Assembly (NCBI RefSeq): GCF_013912375.1
Contig: NZ_JACETV010000010.1
Span: forward strand, 62,001-126,000
From: Emticicia sp. BO119
GTDB taxonomy: Bacteria; Bacteroidota; Bacteroidia; Cytophagales; Spirosomataceae
Length of the DNA: 64,000 bases
Direction: 5' to 3'
In this document: piece after piece, positions 41,373 to 51,600 of the stretch
How positions within the stretch are numbered: position 1 is the first letter of the stretch
How the letters are laid out: each line of letters starts with the position of its first letter
Translations under genes and position numbers: made by a program
The notes under the pieces: model-generated
What the model saw: only the letters and a program-made list of their open reading frames with translations
Told to the model about the DNA's origin: nothing
Databases searched by the model: none

Positions 41373-43949
41373 TTAATTGCATCCGGCAACCTGAGCGCGG
41401 AAAACAGTACCGAGTTCGGCCTGAAAACCAGGTTGCAAGGTAATGGATTGGCCTGCCTGATATACAATTTTAGAGTCAGGGAGAATCAGATTCTGAGCTT
41501 TAACAGTAGTAGAAGCCCTATAAATTAAATTTACATTTGAACCATAAAAATCGTCAGCCGGGCTGGATAAATTATAAGAATTTGCACAGTCAGGAATTAC
41601 CTTAACCGTTATCTTAACAGGATTACTGATACAATTGCCGATTTTACACGAGGCACTGTATTCGGTTGTAACAGTAGGACTGACACTTACCGATTGGGTT
41701 TGAGCTGAAATTCCCGGGCTCCAGATAACTGCCCCGCCTGTGCAACCGTATGTGTCTAATATGGCAGATTGACCAACATTAATAGTTTGAGGACTTGCAG
41801 CAACCAGAAAAACTGTTGAGGTAACGATTTCTGCGATATTACTAAAATCTGATATATTTTCCGAAAAATCTTTCGCCTTTACTTTTACTGTATAGTAATG
41901 TGATGGGTCTAATCCTTGAATATTATAGCTGGTAATAGGGGCATCAACCGACCCAACTAAAATACCATCAAGGTAAATTTCATATTTCTCCACCTCCATA
42001 TTGTCTGTAGAGGCATTCCAGATAACAGTTGCGCAATTCTGACCTACCTGGCTTACACTTAAATTTTGAGGAATCGATGGTGCCTGGCCATCAACACAAT
42101 GTAATCTTGCTCCTGCCCAATCTGTATGATCAAAATTGAAATTATCTGGTCCTTGATTCGTAATTAATTTTAATTCCTGAACACCCTGGACATCAATATT
42201 GAGCTTAATCGTGGCACTGGTATTGCTTAAAAGTGGGCTTTCATAACGTAAGGCATTGTCGGCATACACTCTGAAATAAACCGAACCACGCGTTGGTGGA
42301 GGTGCGATTTCGTCGTCAATTCCGATATGAGTAATGAAGCGGCCAAAATTACCATTTAGTTTGTAAGTAATTTCAGAGTTGGCATGGCAACCAATCCCCT
42401 TAGGATAAGTAATACCTTTTAATTTTATAGGATGCCCGTCATGGCTTTGGTCATACTTTACGGCATCAAGCCCACTGATTGCGGTACATGCAACCATATT
42501 GGAAAGGTAGGTAACATCACTACAATTTAAAGCACCTGAACACCCACAGATAACAGACTGAGTAAAGGTAATATTTCCCAGATTATCAGTCAGGTAACAA
42601 CGATAAGTTCCGTTTGTTCTGCTAATCATCTGAGAAGTGGACTCTGCCGTATCTTCATAGTCTGAGTTTCCGATATCTAATCTGACCCATTTATAGGAGA
42701 CGTATCCACCTGGGGCAGTTAACTGAAACTCTGAATTAACCTGACTGACTCCCACTGCAGGAAGTATTTTTGCCGGAATCGGAGTTGCTTCATTAAAGAA
42801 GGTCGAGTTGAGAGCGGCGTCCCATAAATTTGCCAATTCTATAATACCAGCCTGATTGAAATGTACATCATCTTGTCTGAATGAAGCTCCTAAAACATCT
42901 GTGTCCGGGCCTGAGAAGAGTTTATTTCCATTATTACTCCCTAAATTTTGTTGAGCTACTCTGATATCTGCTTGTGTATCATTATAGTTAAATAAAGTGG
43001 CTTTAGAGATAACCCAGGAAATAGTACTGCCAAAATCGTTTCGGCTCTTATTAATCACATAAGAAATATTATTCTGATATTCAGCACCTGTAATAGTATT
43101 AACAAAATTATCTGTTTCTCCTTGATGCCATAAAATTGCTCTTACTCCGAAAATCGATGCATAATAATTCATTACTCTTTTCAGACCAGAATACGGAACG
43201 CCTAATTGATTACAAAAAGTAGTCTGGCTGCCATTATAGTGGTTTACAGTTGCCTGTCCGTCAGAGCTTTCTTTCCAGTTAATGCTTGAAGTAGAAGTAG
43301 CAGCAGCATTAAAAAACGCAATTGGAACCCCAAGCCTGCTCGTAAGCAGATCGCCTAACTTGCCATAGGCCCAGGTGCTAAGACCAGTCTTTGAGATATA
43401 GCCATCTGAAAGTTGCGTAAGCGCAGGGTAGCTGGGGAATTTATTATCACATTTTTCATCAACTTCATTGTACCATGATACTTCGTTATGAGTCACAACA
43501 CGCTCATCACTTGCTCCGGTGGCAATTCCTCCAATGCCTTGAGCATTTGATTGTCCGGCAATTAAAAAAACTTCCCCTACACCAACATGATTGAGAGTGG
43601 CAGTTCCATTTATTTCATTGTTATTTGCAAAACTTCTTAGCTCTAATCTGTACCAACCTCCAGGCACACTGGTAAGAGTTCCGTTAAATACACCTCCTGT
43701 CGGGTTACTATGTATGGTTGCCCAACCAATAACCTGATTCTCATTTAATGGATTAACAAGTCTTGCCTCTACTCTGTTTATTGTTATATTAGGTGGGAAA
43801 CTACCAGCGATTGAGAGGCTCGCCAGATTATTCTGATTTCGCTGGAATACAGCTTTTTCCATCGGAAATGTAATGCTTATCTGAGCATTTACTTGTACTA
43901 CTATTGTCAGCAAAAGAATAGATAAGTAGTATGGAGATTTAATAGTCAT
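41373..43949 (-). CDS. Secreted SGNH carbohydrate esterase with NPCBM, Fn3 and coathanger-type tail
   Basis: An 858-residue exported protein. Signal peptide to about NAQ (residues 21-23); an N-terminal beta domain; a sialate-O-acetylesterase-like SGNH domain with nucleophile Ser in LIAGQSNAQGIGG, the block III-like ILWHQGETDNF and the catalytic Asp/His in DDVHFNQAG. Next come an Ig-like segment, an NPCBM carbohydrate-binding domain (GLDAVKYDQSHDG... KGIGCHANSEITYKLNG), a fibronectin type III domain (PSIPQNLSVSQVGQNC...), another Ig-like segment, and the same tail as the protease at 13983-16970 (QPGFQAELGTVFRAQVAGCN). It probably removes acetyl groups from polysaccharide at or outside the cell surface. 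Confidence 0.87.
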   Translation of the reverse strand: MTIKSPYYLSILLLTIVVQVNAQISITFPMEKAVFQRNQNNLASLSIAGSFPPNITINRVEARLVNPLNENQVIGWATIHSNPTGGVFNGTLTSVPGGWYRLELRSFANNNEINGTATLNHVGVGEVFLIAGQSNAQGIGGIATGASDERVVTHNEVSWYNEVDEKCDNKFPSYPALTQLSDGYISKTGLSTWAYGKLGDLLTSRLGVPIAFFNAAATSTSSINWKESSDGQATVNHYNGSQTTFCNQLGVPYSGLKRVMNYYASIFGVRAILWHQGETDNFVNTITGAEYQNNISYVINKSRNDFGSTISWVISKATLFNYNDTQADIRVAQQNLGSNNGNKLFSGPDTDVLGASFRQDDVHFNQAGIIELANLWDAALNSTFFNEATPIPAKILPAVGVSQVNSEFQLTAPGGYVSYKWVRLDIGNSDYEDTAESTSQMISRTNGTYRCYLTDNLGNITFTQSVICGCSGALNCSDVTYLSNMVACTAISGLDAVKYDQSHDGHPIKLKGITYPKGIGCHANSEITYKLNGNFGRFITHIGIDDEIAPPPTRGSVYFRVYADNALRYESPLLSNTSATIKLNIDVQGVQELKLITNQGPDNFNFDHTDWAGARLHCVDGQAPSIPQNLSVSQVGQNCATVIWNASTDNMEVEKYEIYLDGILVGSVDAPITSYNIQGLDPSHYYTVKVKAKDFSENISDFSNIAEIVTSTVFLVAASPQTINVGQSAILDTYGCTGGAVIWSPGISAQTQSVSVSPTVTTEYSASCKIGNCISNPVKITVKVIPDCANSYNLSSPADDFYGSNVNLIYRASTTVKAQNLILPDSKIVYQAGQSITLQPGFQAELGTVFRAQVAGCN

Positions 43950-44102
43950 AATTTTTTTTTATATACTACCAAAGCACAGATTTAAAATGCTTTACCATTA
44001 TCCTGATCTTAGATAAAAGAACTATTTTTAATAAATGCTCGAGCAGTTATGCTTTATACTTTCCGGGGGCACAATACCAATACAAAAATATTAAAAAACA
44101 AA

Positions 44103-44160
44103 AACCAAACCATAAAAAAACACCCATAATTGATTTTATGGTTCTGTTTTTATGGTTTGG
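44103..44160 (-). terminator. Two-level hairpin terminator after the DUF937 gene
   Basis: ACCAAACCATAAAAA (44103-44117) pairs perfectly with TTTTTATGGTTTGGT (44146-44160); inside it CCATAA (44123-44128) pairs with TTATGG (44135-44140). T-rich sequence follows on the minus strand. Confidence 0.8.
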
Positions 44161-44183
44161 TCAACATAATATTCAGTTAAAAA

Positions 44184-44774
44184 TTATTTACCGCCAAATA
44201 ACCCACCTAAAAGGCCGCCAAGACCGCCTCCATTATTTTGCTGCCTTCCGCCTCCCATTGCTCCTCCTGCAATGTTAATTAAATCATTCATGTCTAATTT
44301 GCCATCAGCCAATGCACCCGCTCCTTGACTAAGAATACTTCCAAAATCAATTCCTGAAGTTTTACCTCCTGACAATACATCCATAATACCCCCCGTATTG
44401 ATAGAGTCATCATCAGGATCATTGACTTTGTTAATGAGGCTTCCTAATACTGACGGTAACATGCTTGCTACTACGTTTGCTGCTGCAGAGTTAGACAAGC
44501 CGAATTTTTCCATCAGATTACGGATTACACTTTGTGCAATACTACCTACTATTGGATTTGACATCATACTTTGTCCTGAGCCAGCCCCACCGCCAAGTAG
44601 GCCCAATAAACTTCCAAGACCGCCCTGGCTGTGTGCCTGGTTTGATAAACCACCCATGAGGCCTTCCATTACTTCATTCATAACACCCTCATTATGTTGA
44701 TTTGGTACGGCTGGATTGTTAACTACGGCACCTTGGCCATATTGCTGAATAAGACCTTGCAAAACTTCTAACAT
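44184..44774 (-). CDS. DUF937 family protein
   Basis: A 196-residue protein of the DUF937 family, related to YidB. It is rich in Gly, Asn and Gln, with LLGLLGGGAGSGQSM, then the conserved helical part NPIVGSIAQSVIRNLMEKFG and VVASMLPSVLGSLINKVNDP. The Gly-rich C-terminus is GGLGGLLGGLFGGK. No signal peptide. Function unknown. It is divergent from the NuiA-like gene, with a 9-bp dyad between them. Confidence 0.85.
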   Translation of the reverse strand: MLEVLQGLIQQYGQGAVVNNPAVPNQHNEGVMNEVMEGLMGGLSNQAHSQGGLGSLLGLLGGGAGSGQSMMSNPIVGSIAQSVIRNLMEKFGLSNSAAANVVASMLPSVLGSLINKVNDPDDDSINTGGIMDVLSGGKTSGIDFGSILSQGAGALADGKLDMNDLINIAGGAMGGGRQQNNGGGLGGLLGGLFGGK

Positions 44775-44826
44775 TTTCTTGAATTTTTATGGTTGTTAAA
44801 GGGTAAATTTATTATTTTTTTCTTAC

Positions 44827-44851
44827 ATTTAAACCAGAATCCGGTTTAAAT
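44827..44851. promoter_or_regulatory. Perfect 9-bp inverted repeat between DUF937 and NuiA-like genes
   Basis: ATTTAAACC (44827-44835), seven-base spacer AGAATCC, GGTTTAAAT (44843-44851). It lies in a 117-base divergent spacer and has the form of a dimeric repressor site. No regulator gene is adjacent. Confidence 0.5.
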
Positions 44852-44891
44852 ATGCGATGTTTAGACTATTAATTTTTTGTAAAGTAACAAA

Positions 44892-45347
44892 ATGGAATCA
44901 GAAAAAAATAGTATTGAATCAGAATCTTCTAAGGAAACAAGCGTGGTACAAAAATCAGTTGTTGAATTGCTAAAAGAAAGTGTTGTTGATGTGTTCTATC
45001 CAAGTGAGTCAGACGAAAAATTAAAAGTAATTGATTGGCAAGCTGACCATCCTGCACCATTCAATACAATTTTATTCAGAAAATATATCGGGCTTACGCC
45101 TGCAGACAGGGTAGAAACAATGCCCTGGGAAAAATTCTTTACAGTTGTACTTGATGAGCAAGACTGGTGGACTGATTTTGAAAAAGAAAGGGCTGAGAAA
45201 TTTTCAAGAATTAAAAGTATTATGCAAGAAAACCTGACCGAATTGGAATATCTGAGAGCCGGAAGAGTAGAGATTGAAGCCTATTTGATAGGCAAAGATT
45301 ATGAAGGGAAATGGAAAGGACTTAAAACAATAATTATTGAAAGCTAA
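44892..45347 (+). CDS. Nuclease A inhibitor-like protein (NuiA family)
   Basis: A 151-residue acidic cytosolic protein. After a charged N-terminal tail (about 30 residues) the NuiA pattern is clear: ELLKESVVDVFYPSESDEKL, EKFFTVVLDEQDWWTDFEKE, KFSRIKSIMQENL, and YLRAGRVEIEAYLIGKDYEG with GLKTIIIES at the end. In cyanobacteria NuiA binds and inactivates the non-specific nuclease NucA. No NucA-like gene is in the window, so the partner, if any, lies elsewhere; some family members may do another job. Confidence 0.82.
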   Translation: MESEKNSIESESSKETSVVQKSVVELLKESVVDVFYPSESDEKLKVIDWQADHPAPFNTILFRKYIGLTPADRVETMPWEKFFTVVLDEQDWWTDFEKERAEKFSRIKSIMQENLTELEYLRAGRVEIEAYLIGKDYEGKWKGLKTIIIES

Positions 45348-45415
45348 TTGTAAATAAAGAAGAGGTACCAATATAAATTGATACCTCTTATCACAGAAAA
45401 TAAACTATCTGCTCC

Positions 45416-45760
45416 TTATTTTACTTTCTCAACTACGGCTCTGAACGCTTCAGGGTGGTTCATTGCTAAGTCGGCCAATACTTTTCTATTCAATTCAATG
45501 CCAGCCTTGTTTAATTTGTCAATTAAAACAGAGTAAGATAATCCTAATGGACGAACCCCTGCGTTTATACGAACAATCCACAAACGGCGGTAACTTCTTT
45601 TCTTTTGCTTACGTCCTTCATAAGCATAAGCTAAACCTTTTTCTACGGCGTTTTTAGCAACCGTCCAGACGTTCTTACGACGTCCGTAATAGCCCTTGGC
45701 TAATTTTAAAACTTTTTTACGTCTTGCTCTTGAGGCAACGTGATTGACACTTCTCGGCAT
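45416..45760 (-). CDS. rplT: 50S ribosomal protein L20
   Basis: Primary rRNA-binding protein of the large subunit, 114 residues and highly basic. [40 protein letters not shown], and [20 protein letters not shown] are typical. It lies 105 bases downstream of rpmI. The spacer can form alternative stems (45788-45832), so autogenous control by L20 is possible. Confidence 0.97.
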   Translation of the reverse strand: MPRSVNHVASRARRKKVLKLAKGYYGRRKNVWTVAKNAVEKGLAYAYEGRKQKKRSYRRLWIVRINAGVRPLGLSYSVLIDKLNKAGIELNRKVLADLAMNHPEAFRAVVEKVK

Positions 45761-45787
45761 TTTAATTTTAGTTTTTTTGACTTTGGC

Positions 45788-45832
45788 GTTTCAGTTAATC
45801 TGAACTCTTCGGTGCCATTCATCGGGTGAAAC
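45788..45832 (-). promoter_or_regulatory. Possible L20-responsive leader between rpmI and rplT
   Basis: GTTTCA (45788-45793) can pair with TGAAAC (45827-45832), or TTCAG (45790-45794) with CTGAA (45800-45804). The two pairings share bases and exclude each other. The region lies 28-72 bases before the rplT start. Autoregulation of rpmI-rplT by L20 is known in other bacteria; here it is only inferred. Confidence 0.3.
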
Positions 45833-45865
45833 AATTGAACCAATGTAAGAGCCTTAAGACTACAA

Positions 45866-46060
45866 TTACATACTTAGTAATGACTCAATGCGATTAGCAT
45901 CAGCCGGACTTACAAGCGTTGCAGAAACAAGATTTCTTTTACGCTTGTTTGATTTTTTTGTAAGGATATGGCTATGGAAAGCGTGTTTGCGCTTAATTTT
46001 ACCAGTACCCGTAATTTTGAAGCGTTTTTTTGCTCCAGAATTGGTTTTTTGTTTTGGCAT
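45866..46060 (-). CDS. rpmI: 50S ribosomal protein L35
   Basis: Small basic large-subunit protein of 64 residues. [40 protein letters not shown] and the tail [12 protein letters not shown] match L35. In most bacteria infC precedes rpmI-rplT; here the upstream neighbour is an epimerase gene, so infC has been separated. Confidence 0.97.
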   Translation of the reverse strand: MPKQKTNSGAKKRFKITGTGKIKRKHAFHSHILTKKSNKRKRNLVSATLVSPADANRIESLLSM

Positions 46061-46129
46061 TGTACTGAAACTTTAAGTATTGAACAAAAAAGTAAATTGG
46101 GGTGCAAAAATACAAAATATTTGATTTAA

Positions 46130-47407
46130 TTACAAATTTGAGTCTAAAAGTTTGTTTAAACGTACTACAGATTGCACCATTGAACGAACATCATGGTAAT
46201 TTATCTTCCATGAGTGGCTCATATGCTTCCAGATCGGCTTGCCCTGACGTGTCATTAAAGGCCACCACTCACCCACAGCACGGTTAATCATTTTATCAAA
46301 TACAAAACGGTGGACATTTATATAGGCATTCCAGTAATTTTCATCCTTCAGGTATCTGAACGCATCTAACATACCAATCAGCATCTCTGCCTGCTGCCAG
46401 AATTCTTTCTCACGGTCATATACTTCACCCGCGTGAGAGCCTTCTACATATACACCTCCAAATTCCCAATCTACGCCGTAATTAACCGAATGGCTGAATG
46501 ATTTAATAATTTGTTCACGATGATCATCATATGGTAATCCAAGTATATCCAGAGCATGCATGAGTAACCAGGCAAATTCTGAATTATGGCCATAACTGGT
46601 ATTGTCTTCTGCCGCTGCTTTTTGGCCGTCCTCAGTAAATCTATCCCAACCCCAGACAATATCAAACTTAATCTGAGGGGCAACAGTCCAGTCGGACCAG
46701 AATTGAGGTATTCCTGTGCCGTACTCTGGGTGCATAATTTTGTGTGTAAGTAGTTCAATTATTTCTAATAATTTACGCCGATGCACTTGCTTGCCGGTAC
46801 ATTCATAAAGTGTCGTAAAGGCTTCCATCAGGTGCATATGGGCATCAAGTGTTTTTCTGTCCCCTCCGGCCGCACCGGGGCCTTTCAAATCCCAGTTTCG
46901 TAGAAACATTTCCCAATAGCCTCCATAATAAGTGTCCACTGCATGTTTTTGTAATAAGTCAAAAACTTTTTCTGCATATTCTTGCCCTCTTGGGTCACCA
47001 GTTGCAAGGGTATATTCACTTAGGCTATAAATCGCAAAACTATGGCCATATACAATTTTTTCATCAATAGTAACCTCACCTTTTCGGTTTACCATCCAGT
47101 AGAAACCGCCATATTCTTTATCCCACATTTTTTCTATTAAGAAATCAACACCTTGCCTTGCCATTTCGGCTAATTGCCCGTTTCCATATCCTGCTCGATG
47201 AGCAGAAGAATAAGTAAATACTGAACGTGATTGAGCAATGAGCGACTTTTCATCTTCTCCTGAATCGTTCCCGAATTGGTCAAAATGAGTAATAAACCCC
47301 CCATATTGTTTATCAACAGTACGAGTTATCCAGAAAGGAAGAAGGCTCGTATTCAGGTAATTTACGATTTCATCTCGAAGTTTAATTGCGGTTTCTTTTG
47401 AGTACAT
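46130..47407 (-). CDS. AGE-family epimerase (cellobiose 2-epimerase / GlcNAc 2-epimerase-like)
   Basis: Sugar 2-epimerase of 425 residues with the (alpha/alpha)6 barrel. Catalytic-region motifs: EKSLIAQSRSVFTYSSAHRA, KIVYGHSFAIYSLSEY, TLDAHMHLMEAFTTLYE, DNTSYGHNSEFAWLL, FWQQAEMLIGMLDAFR and SWKINYHDVRSMVQSVVRL. The paired histidines in GHSFA, DAHMH and GHNSE fit the acid/base sites of cellobiose 2-epimerases. The PfkB-type kinase gene ends eight bases upstream, so they form a two-gene operon. Substrate not certain. Confidence 0.87.
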   Translation of the reverse strand: MYSKETAIKLRDEIVNYLNTSLLPFWITRTVDKQYGGFITHFDQFGNDSGEDEKSLIAQSRSVFTYSSAHRAGYGNGQLAEMARQGVDFLIEKMWDKEYGGFYWMVNRKGEVTIDEKIVYGHSFAIYSLSEYTLATGDPRGQEYAEKVFDLLQKHAVDTYYGGYWEMFLRNWDLKGPGAAGGDRKTLDAHMHLMEAFTTLYECTGKQVHRRKLLEIIELLTHKIMHPEYGTGIPQFWSDWTVAPQIKFDIVWGWDRFTEDGQKAAAEDNTSYGHNSEFAWLLMHALDILGLPYDDHREQIIKSFSHSVNYGVDWEFGGVYVEGSHAGEVYDREKEFWQQAEMLIGMLDAFRYLKDENYWNAYINVHRFVFDKMINRAVGEWWPLMTRQGKPIWKHMSHSWKINYHDVRSMVQSVVRLNKLLDSNL

Positions 47408-47414
47408 AGGTATG

Positions 47415-48437
47415 TTATATATTTTGAATTGAATTTGCCTGATAAACTGTTATGATTTCTTCTAATGTGGCAGTGCCTGTCTGCTGTAATTTCTGTACCG
47501 TTACAGCAGCAGCCAGATTGGCGATTTCTAAAGATTCCTGAATGGATGCCCCAGCTCCTCTACTGGCTGAAAAAGCTGCAACAACTGTATCACCCGCACC
47601 AACGGTATCTATCTCATTCTTGATAGAGACTGCCCTCACATTCTGTGTCTCCTCTTTATCTAAGTATAAAATGCCATGTTCTCCTCGTGTTACAATCAGA
47701 CAATCTCCGATTTGAGTTTGAAGTGTTTTGCCATGAACTACACAAGCCTCATGGTCAGCTTCATCAATTTCTTTTACATTCAGTAACCTTGCCATTTCTT
47801 CAGTATTGACTTTTAAAATGGTATTTTTAATGTAGGAGCCATAAGTACGTAAATCAGAGACGAAAAGGCATGCTGAAAATTGCGCAATCAATAAATTGAG
47901 TTGTTCAATTCTTTTTGGGTTTAGTAAAGGATTAGGAAACTGTTGATTGATAACCAGAACATCTAAATTGTGAAGAGAAGTGGCCAGAGTACCTAACAAT
48001 TCGTTAAATAATTCATCAGCTAATCGATTATTTGTACCAAAATCAAGTCTGTTCGATTCACCATCTTTGGCCATTGGTTTAGTATAAGTGCAGGTGTCCC
48101 AATCAGAAGACAATACTTTCAGAAATTTAGTATCTACCTTAATATCATGAAAAAGGTTTTGCATTTCACGGCCGTAAATGTCATTACCGATACAGCCGAA
48201 AACCTGAATATTTTTGATCCCTAAAGTACTTAAATTATTCACTACATTTCCGGCTGCACCTAAAGACGAGTGAGGTTTACTTGCCCAGAATACTTCTTTA
48301 TTTGTTTCAACTGAATATTCATTGGTGTTATAATTTATATCATAATAAAAATCAACTGCAAAATCACCAATTACTCCTACTCTTAGGCTACTAATTCTTT
48401 TAAAAATTGCTTCAATTTCACTTTTGATAATAGGCAT
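47415..48437 (-). CDS. PfkB-family carbohydrate kinase (RfaE-like kinase domain)
   Basis: Ribokinase-fold sugar kinase of 340 residues. It has RVGVIGDFAVDFYYDI at the start, GAAGNVVNNLSTLGIKNIQV (the first PfkB signature region) and DTVGAGDTVVAAFSASRGAG with the catalytic Asp. The nearest familiar pattern is the kinase half of heptose-7-phosphate kinase RfaE/HldE, but no adenylyltransferase domain is attached. In an operon with the AGE epimerase, so it probably phosphorylates the epimerised sugar or a related heptose. Confidence 0.85.
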   Translation of the reverse strand: MPIIKSEIEAIFKRISSLRVGVIGDFAVDFYYDINYNTNEYSVETNKEVFWASKPHSSLGAAGNVVNNLSTLGIKNIQVFGCIGNDIYGREMQNLFHDIKVDTKFLKVLSSDWDTCTYTKPMAKDGESNRLDFGTNNRLADELFNELLGTLATSLHNLDVLVINQQFPNPLLNPKRIEQLNLLIAQFSACLFVSDLRTYGSYIKNTILKVNTEEMARLLNVKEIDEADHEACVVHGKTLQTQIGDCLIVTRGEHGILYLDKEETQNVRAVSIKNEIDTVGAGDTVVAAFSASRGAGASIQESLEIANLAAAVTVQKLQQTGTATLEEIITVYQANSIQNI

Positions 48438-48698
48438 TCGTCTAATATTAATTTCTTACTAAGATTTATTTTTATAGTGCAAAACAGAAAGGGGGTAAAG
48501 TTGCTAAAAAAATGGTAAATAGAGATTAAAAACCTCAAAAACTTATTAATCTGAAAATTAGTCTTTTTATAAAACTTGAAAAAAATCAAAAACGACTACT
48601 GATATTCAGAGTTTTAGTTTTTTGTTGAAAAATAATCCGTGTCTGAAACAGATTTTTTCCGTAAATTAGTGTTATAGTAATATAAGCAAACTTAATAT

Positions 48699-51600
48699 AT
48701 GAAGTTCTCCCATTTACATAATCACACCCAATTTTCGCTCCTCGATGGTGCTTCCGATATAAAAAAATTATTTGCAAAAGCTGAAGCAGATGGCATGCCT
48801 GCAATGGCAATTACCGACCACGGAAATATGTTCGGGGTTTTTGATTTTGTAGCTACAGCAGGAAAGTTTAATGTAAAACCTATCGTTGGTTGTGAATTTT
48901 ATGTGGTTGAAGACCATACCCGCAAACAGTTTACTAAAGAACAGAAAGACCAGCGTTTTCATCAGCTTTTATTGGCAAAAAACGCAACTGGTTATAAAAA
49001 TCTTACAAAACTTTGCTCATTAGGTTTTATTGAAGGCCTGTATGGGAAATTTCCTCGAATTACAAAATCCTTAATAGAGCAATATAAAGAAGGTTTAATT
49101 GCCACTACTTGTTGTATTGGGGCTACAGTGCCAAAAACAATACTTAGAAAAGGAGAAGAAGAAGGAGAGAAAGAGTTCCGTTGGTGGCTTGACAGATTCG
49201 GGGAAGATTATTATGTTGAAATTCAACGACACGAAATTCCGGAGCAGATTAAAGTAAACGAGGTATTATTAAAGTTTGCCAAAAAATATGGAGTAAAGGT
49301 AATTGCTTCAAATGATAGCCATTATGTTGATCAGCAAGACTGGGTGGCTCATGATATTTTACTGTGCGTAAATACCAATGAAAAATTATCAACGCCGTCT
49401 GCCAAAGAATTTAACGATGATGAGGCAACTTCAAGAGATACCCGCTTTGCTTTTTTTAACGACCAGTTTTATTTTAAGACTACACAGGAGATGTCCACCC
49501 TATTCAGCGATATCCCTGAATCAATTGATAATACAAATGAAATTGTAGATAAGGTTGAGACACTGAAGTTGAAGCGAGACATTATGCTACCAAACTTTCC
49601 GATTCCAAAGGAGTTTAAGGTACATGAAGATGATGTGATGAATCAATGGGAGTATCTCAAGCATTTGACTTATGAAGGAGCAAAGCAACGTTATGGTGAG
49701 ATTGGTTCTGAAGTACAGGAACGCCTTGATTTTGAGTTATTTACAATTAAATCAATGGGTTTTGCAGGGTATTTTCTAATCGTTTCAGACTTCATCAAGG
49801 CGGGTCGTGATTTAGGCGTAATGATTGGGCCTGGTCGTGGCAGTGCCGCTGGCAGTGCTGTTGCTTATTGTATTGGTATCACAAATATCGACCCGATTAA
49901 ATATAATCTGCTCTTTGAGAGATTCCTGAATCCAGACCGTAAGTCAATGCCCGATATTGATACAGATTTTGATGATGAGGGGCGTCAGAAAGTAATTGAT
50001 TATGTGGTTCAGAAATATACTAAGAATCAGGTGGCGCAAATCATTACCTACGGTACAATGGCTACTAAATCTTCTATTAAAGACGTGGCACGTGTAATGG
50101 AATTACCCTTGGCCGATGCCAACTATATTGCTAAGCTGATACCTGATAAACCTACATATGGTATTGATTTCCAGAAATTGATTCATTATCCATTGGATGG
50201 CCCCAAAAGTTTATCAGAAATTGGCTTACAGCCTGATGAAATTGAGAATGTAAAGAAAGTAAGAGCATATTATAACGGAAATGACCTGACCGCCAAGGTT
50301 CTGCAACAAGCCGAGAAGTTAGAAGGAACCATACGAAATACAGGTATTCATGCGGCAGGTATTATTATTGCTCCCGAAGAATTATATAATATCCTTCCCG
50401 TTTCTACCTCTAAAGATTCTGATTTATTAGTTACGCAATATGAAGGGAAAATCATTGAAGATGCCGGCGTAATTAAAATGGACTTTTTAGGTCTTAGAAA
50501 CTTGACCATCATCAAGGATTGCCTGCGTATGATTAAAGAGAATCATGATGTAGTTATAGACATTGATAGTATTCCGTTAGACGATAAATTAACATACGAG
50601 TTATTCCAGAGAGGAGAAACCAATGCGGTGTTCCAATTCGAGTCTGATGGTATGAAAAAATATATGAAAGACCTGAAGCCTGACAGATTAGATGATTTGA
50701 TCGCGATGAACGCCCTATATCGCCCCGGGCCGATTGCCTACATCCCCAACTTCATTAACCGTAAACATGGTCGTGAAGAGGTAACATATGACTTACCTGA
50801 TATGGAGGAATATCTCGGTGAAACCTATGGGATTACGGTGTATCAGGAGCAGGTTATGCTTTTATCTCAGAAATTGGCCGGGTTCTCTAAAGGCGATGCC
50901 GACGTTTTGCGTAAGGCAATGGGTAAAAAAGACCGGAAAACACTCGATAAGCTTAAACCCCAGTTTTTAGAAGGTGCAAAAGCCAAAGGGCATCCTGAAA
51001 AGAAATTAGAGAAAATCTGGACCGACTGGGAAGCATTTGCTTCTTATGCTTTTAATAAATCTCACTCAACCTGTTATGCTTTTGTAGCCTACCAGACCGC
51101 ATACCTGAAATCCCATTATCCTTCCGAATACATGGCTGCTGTATTGACTTCTCAATTAGGTAATATTGAAAAAATTACCTTTTTTATGGAAGAATGCAAA
51201 GCAAAAGGTTTGCCAATTTTAGGGCCAGATGTAAACGAGTCTCAAAAGCAATTCAGTGTGAATAAGAAAGGGGAGATACGCTTTGGTATGGGTGGAATCA
51301 AGGGAAGTGGCGATGCAGCTGTTGATGCAATAATTGAAGAAAGAACTAAGGGGGGACAGTTCATTGATATTTTTGATTTTATCACCAGAGTTAATTTAAG
51401 AACAGTCAATAAAAAAACGCTTGAATCTTTTGCTTATGCAGGGGCATTCGACTGCTTTACAGATTTACACAGGGCTCAATATTTTGATAATACGGATGGA
51501 ACCACTTTGATTGAGAAATTAATTAGATATGCTAATAAGCATCATGAAAATGCTTCTGCCGGACAAAATTCCTTGTTTGGATCTATCGGGGGTAGTGGAT

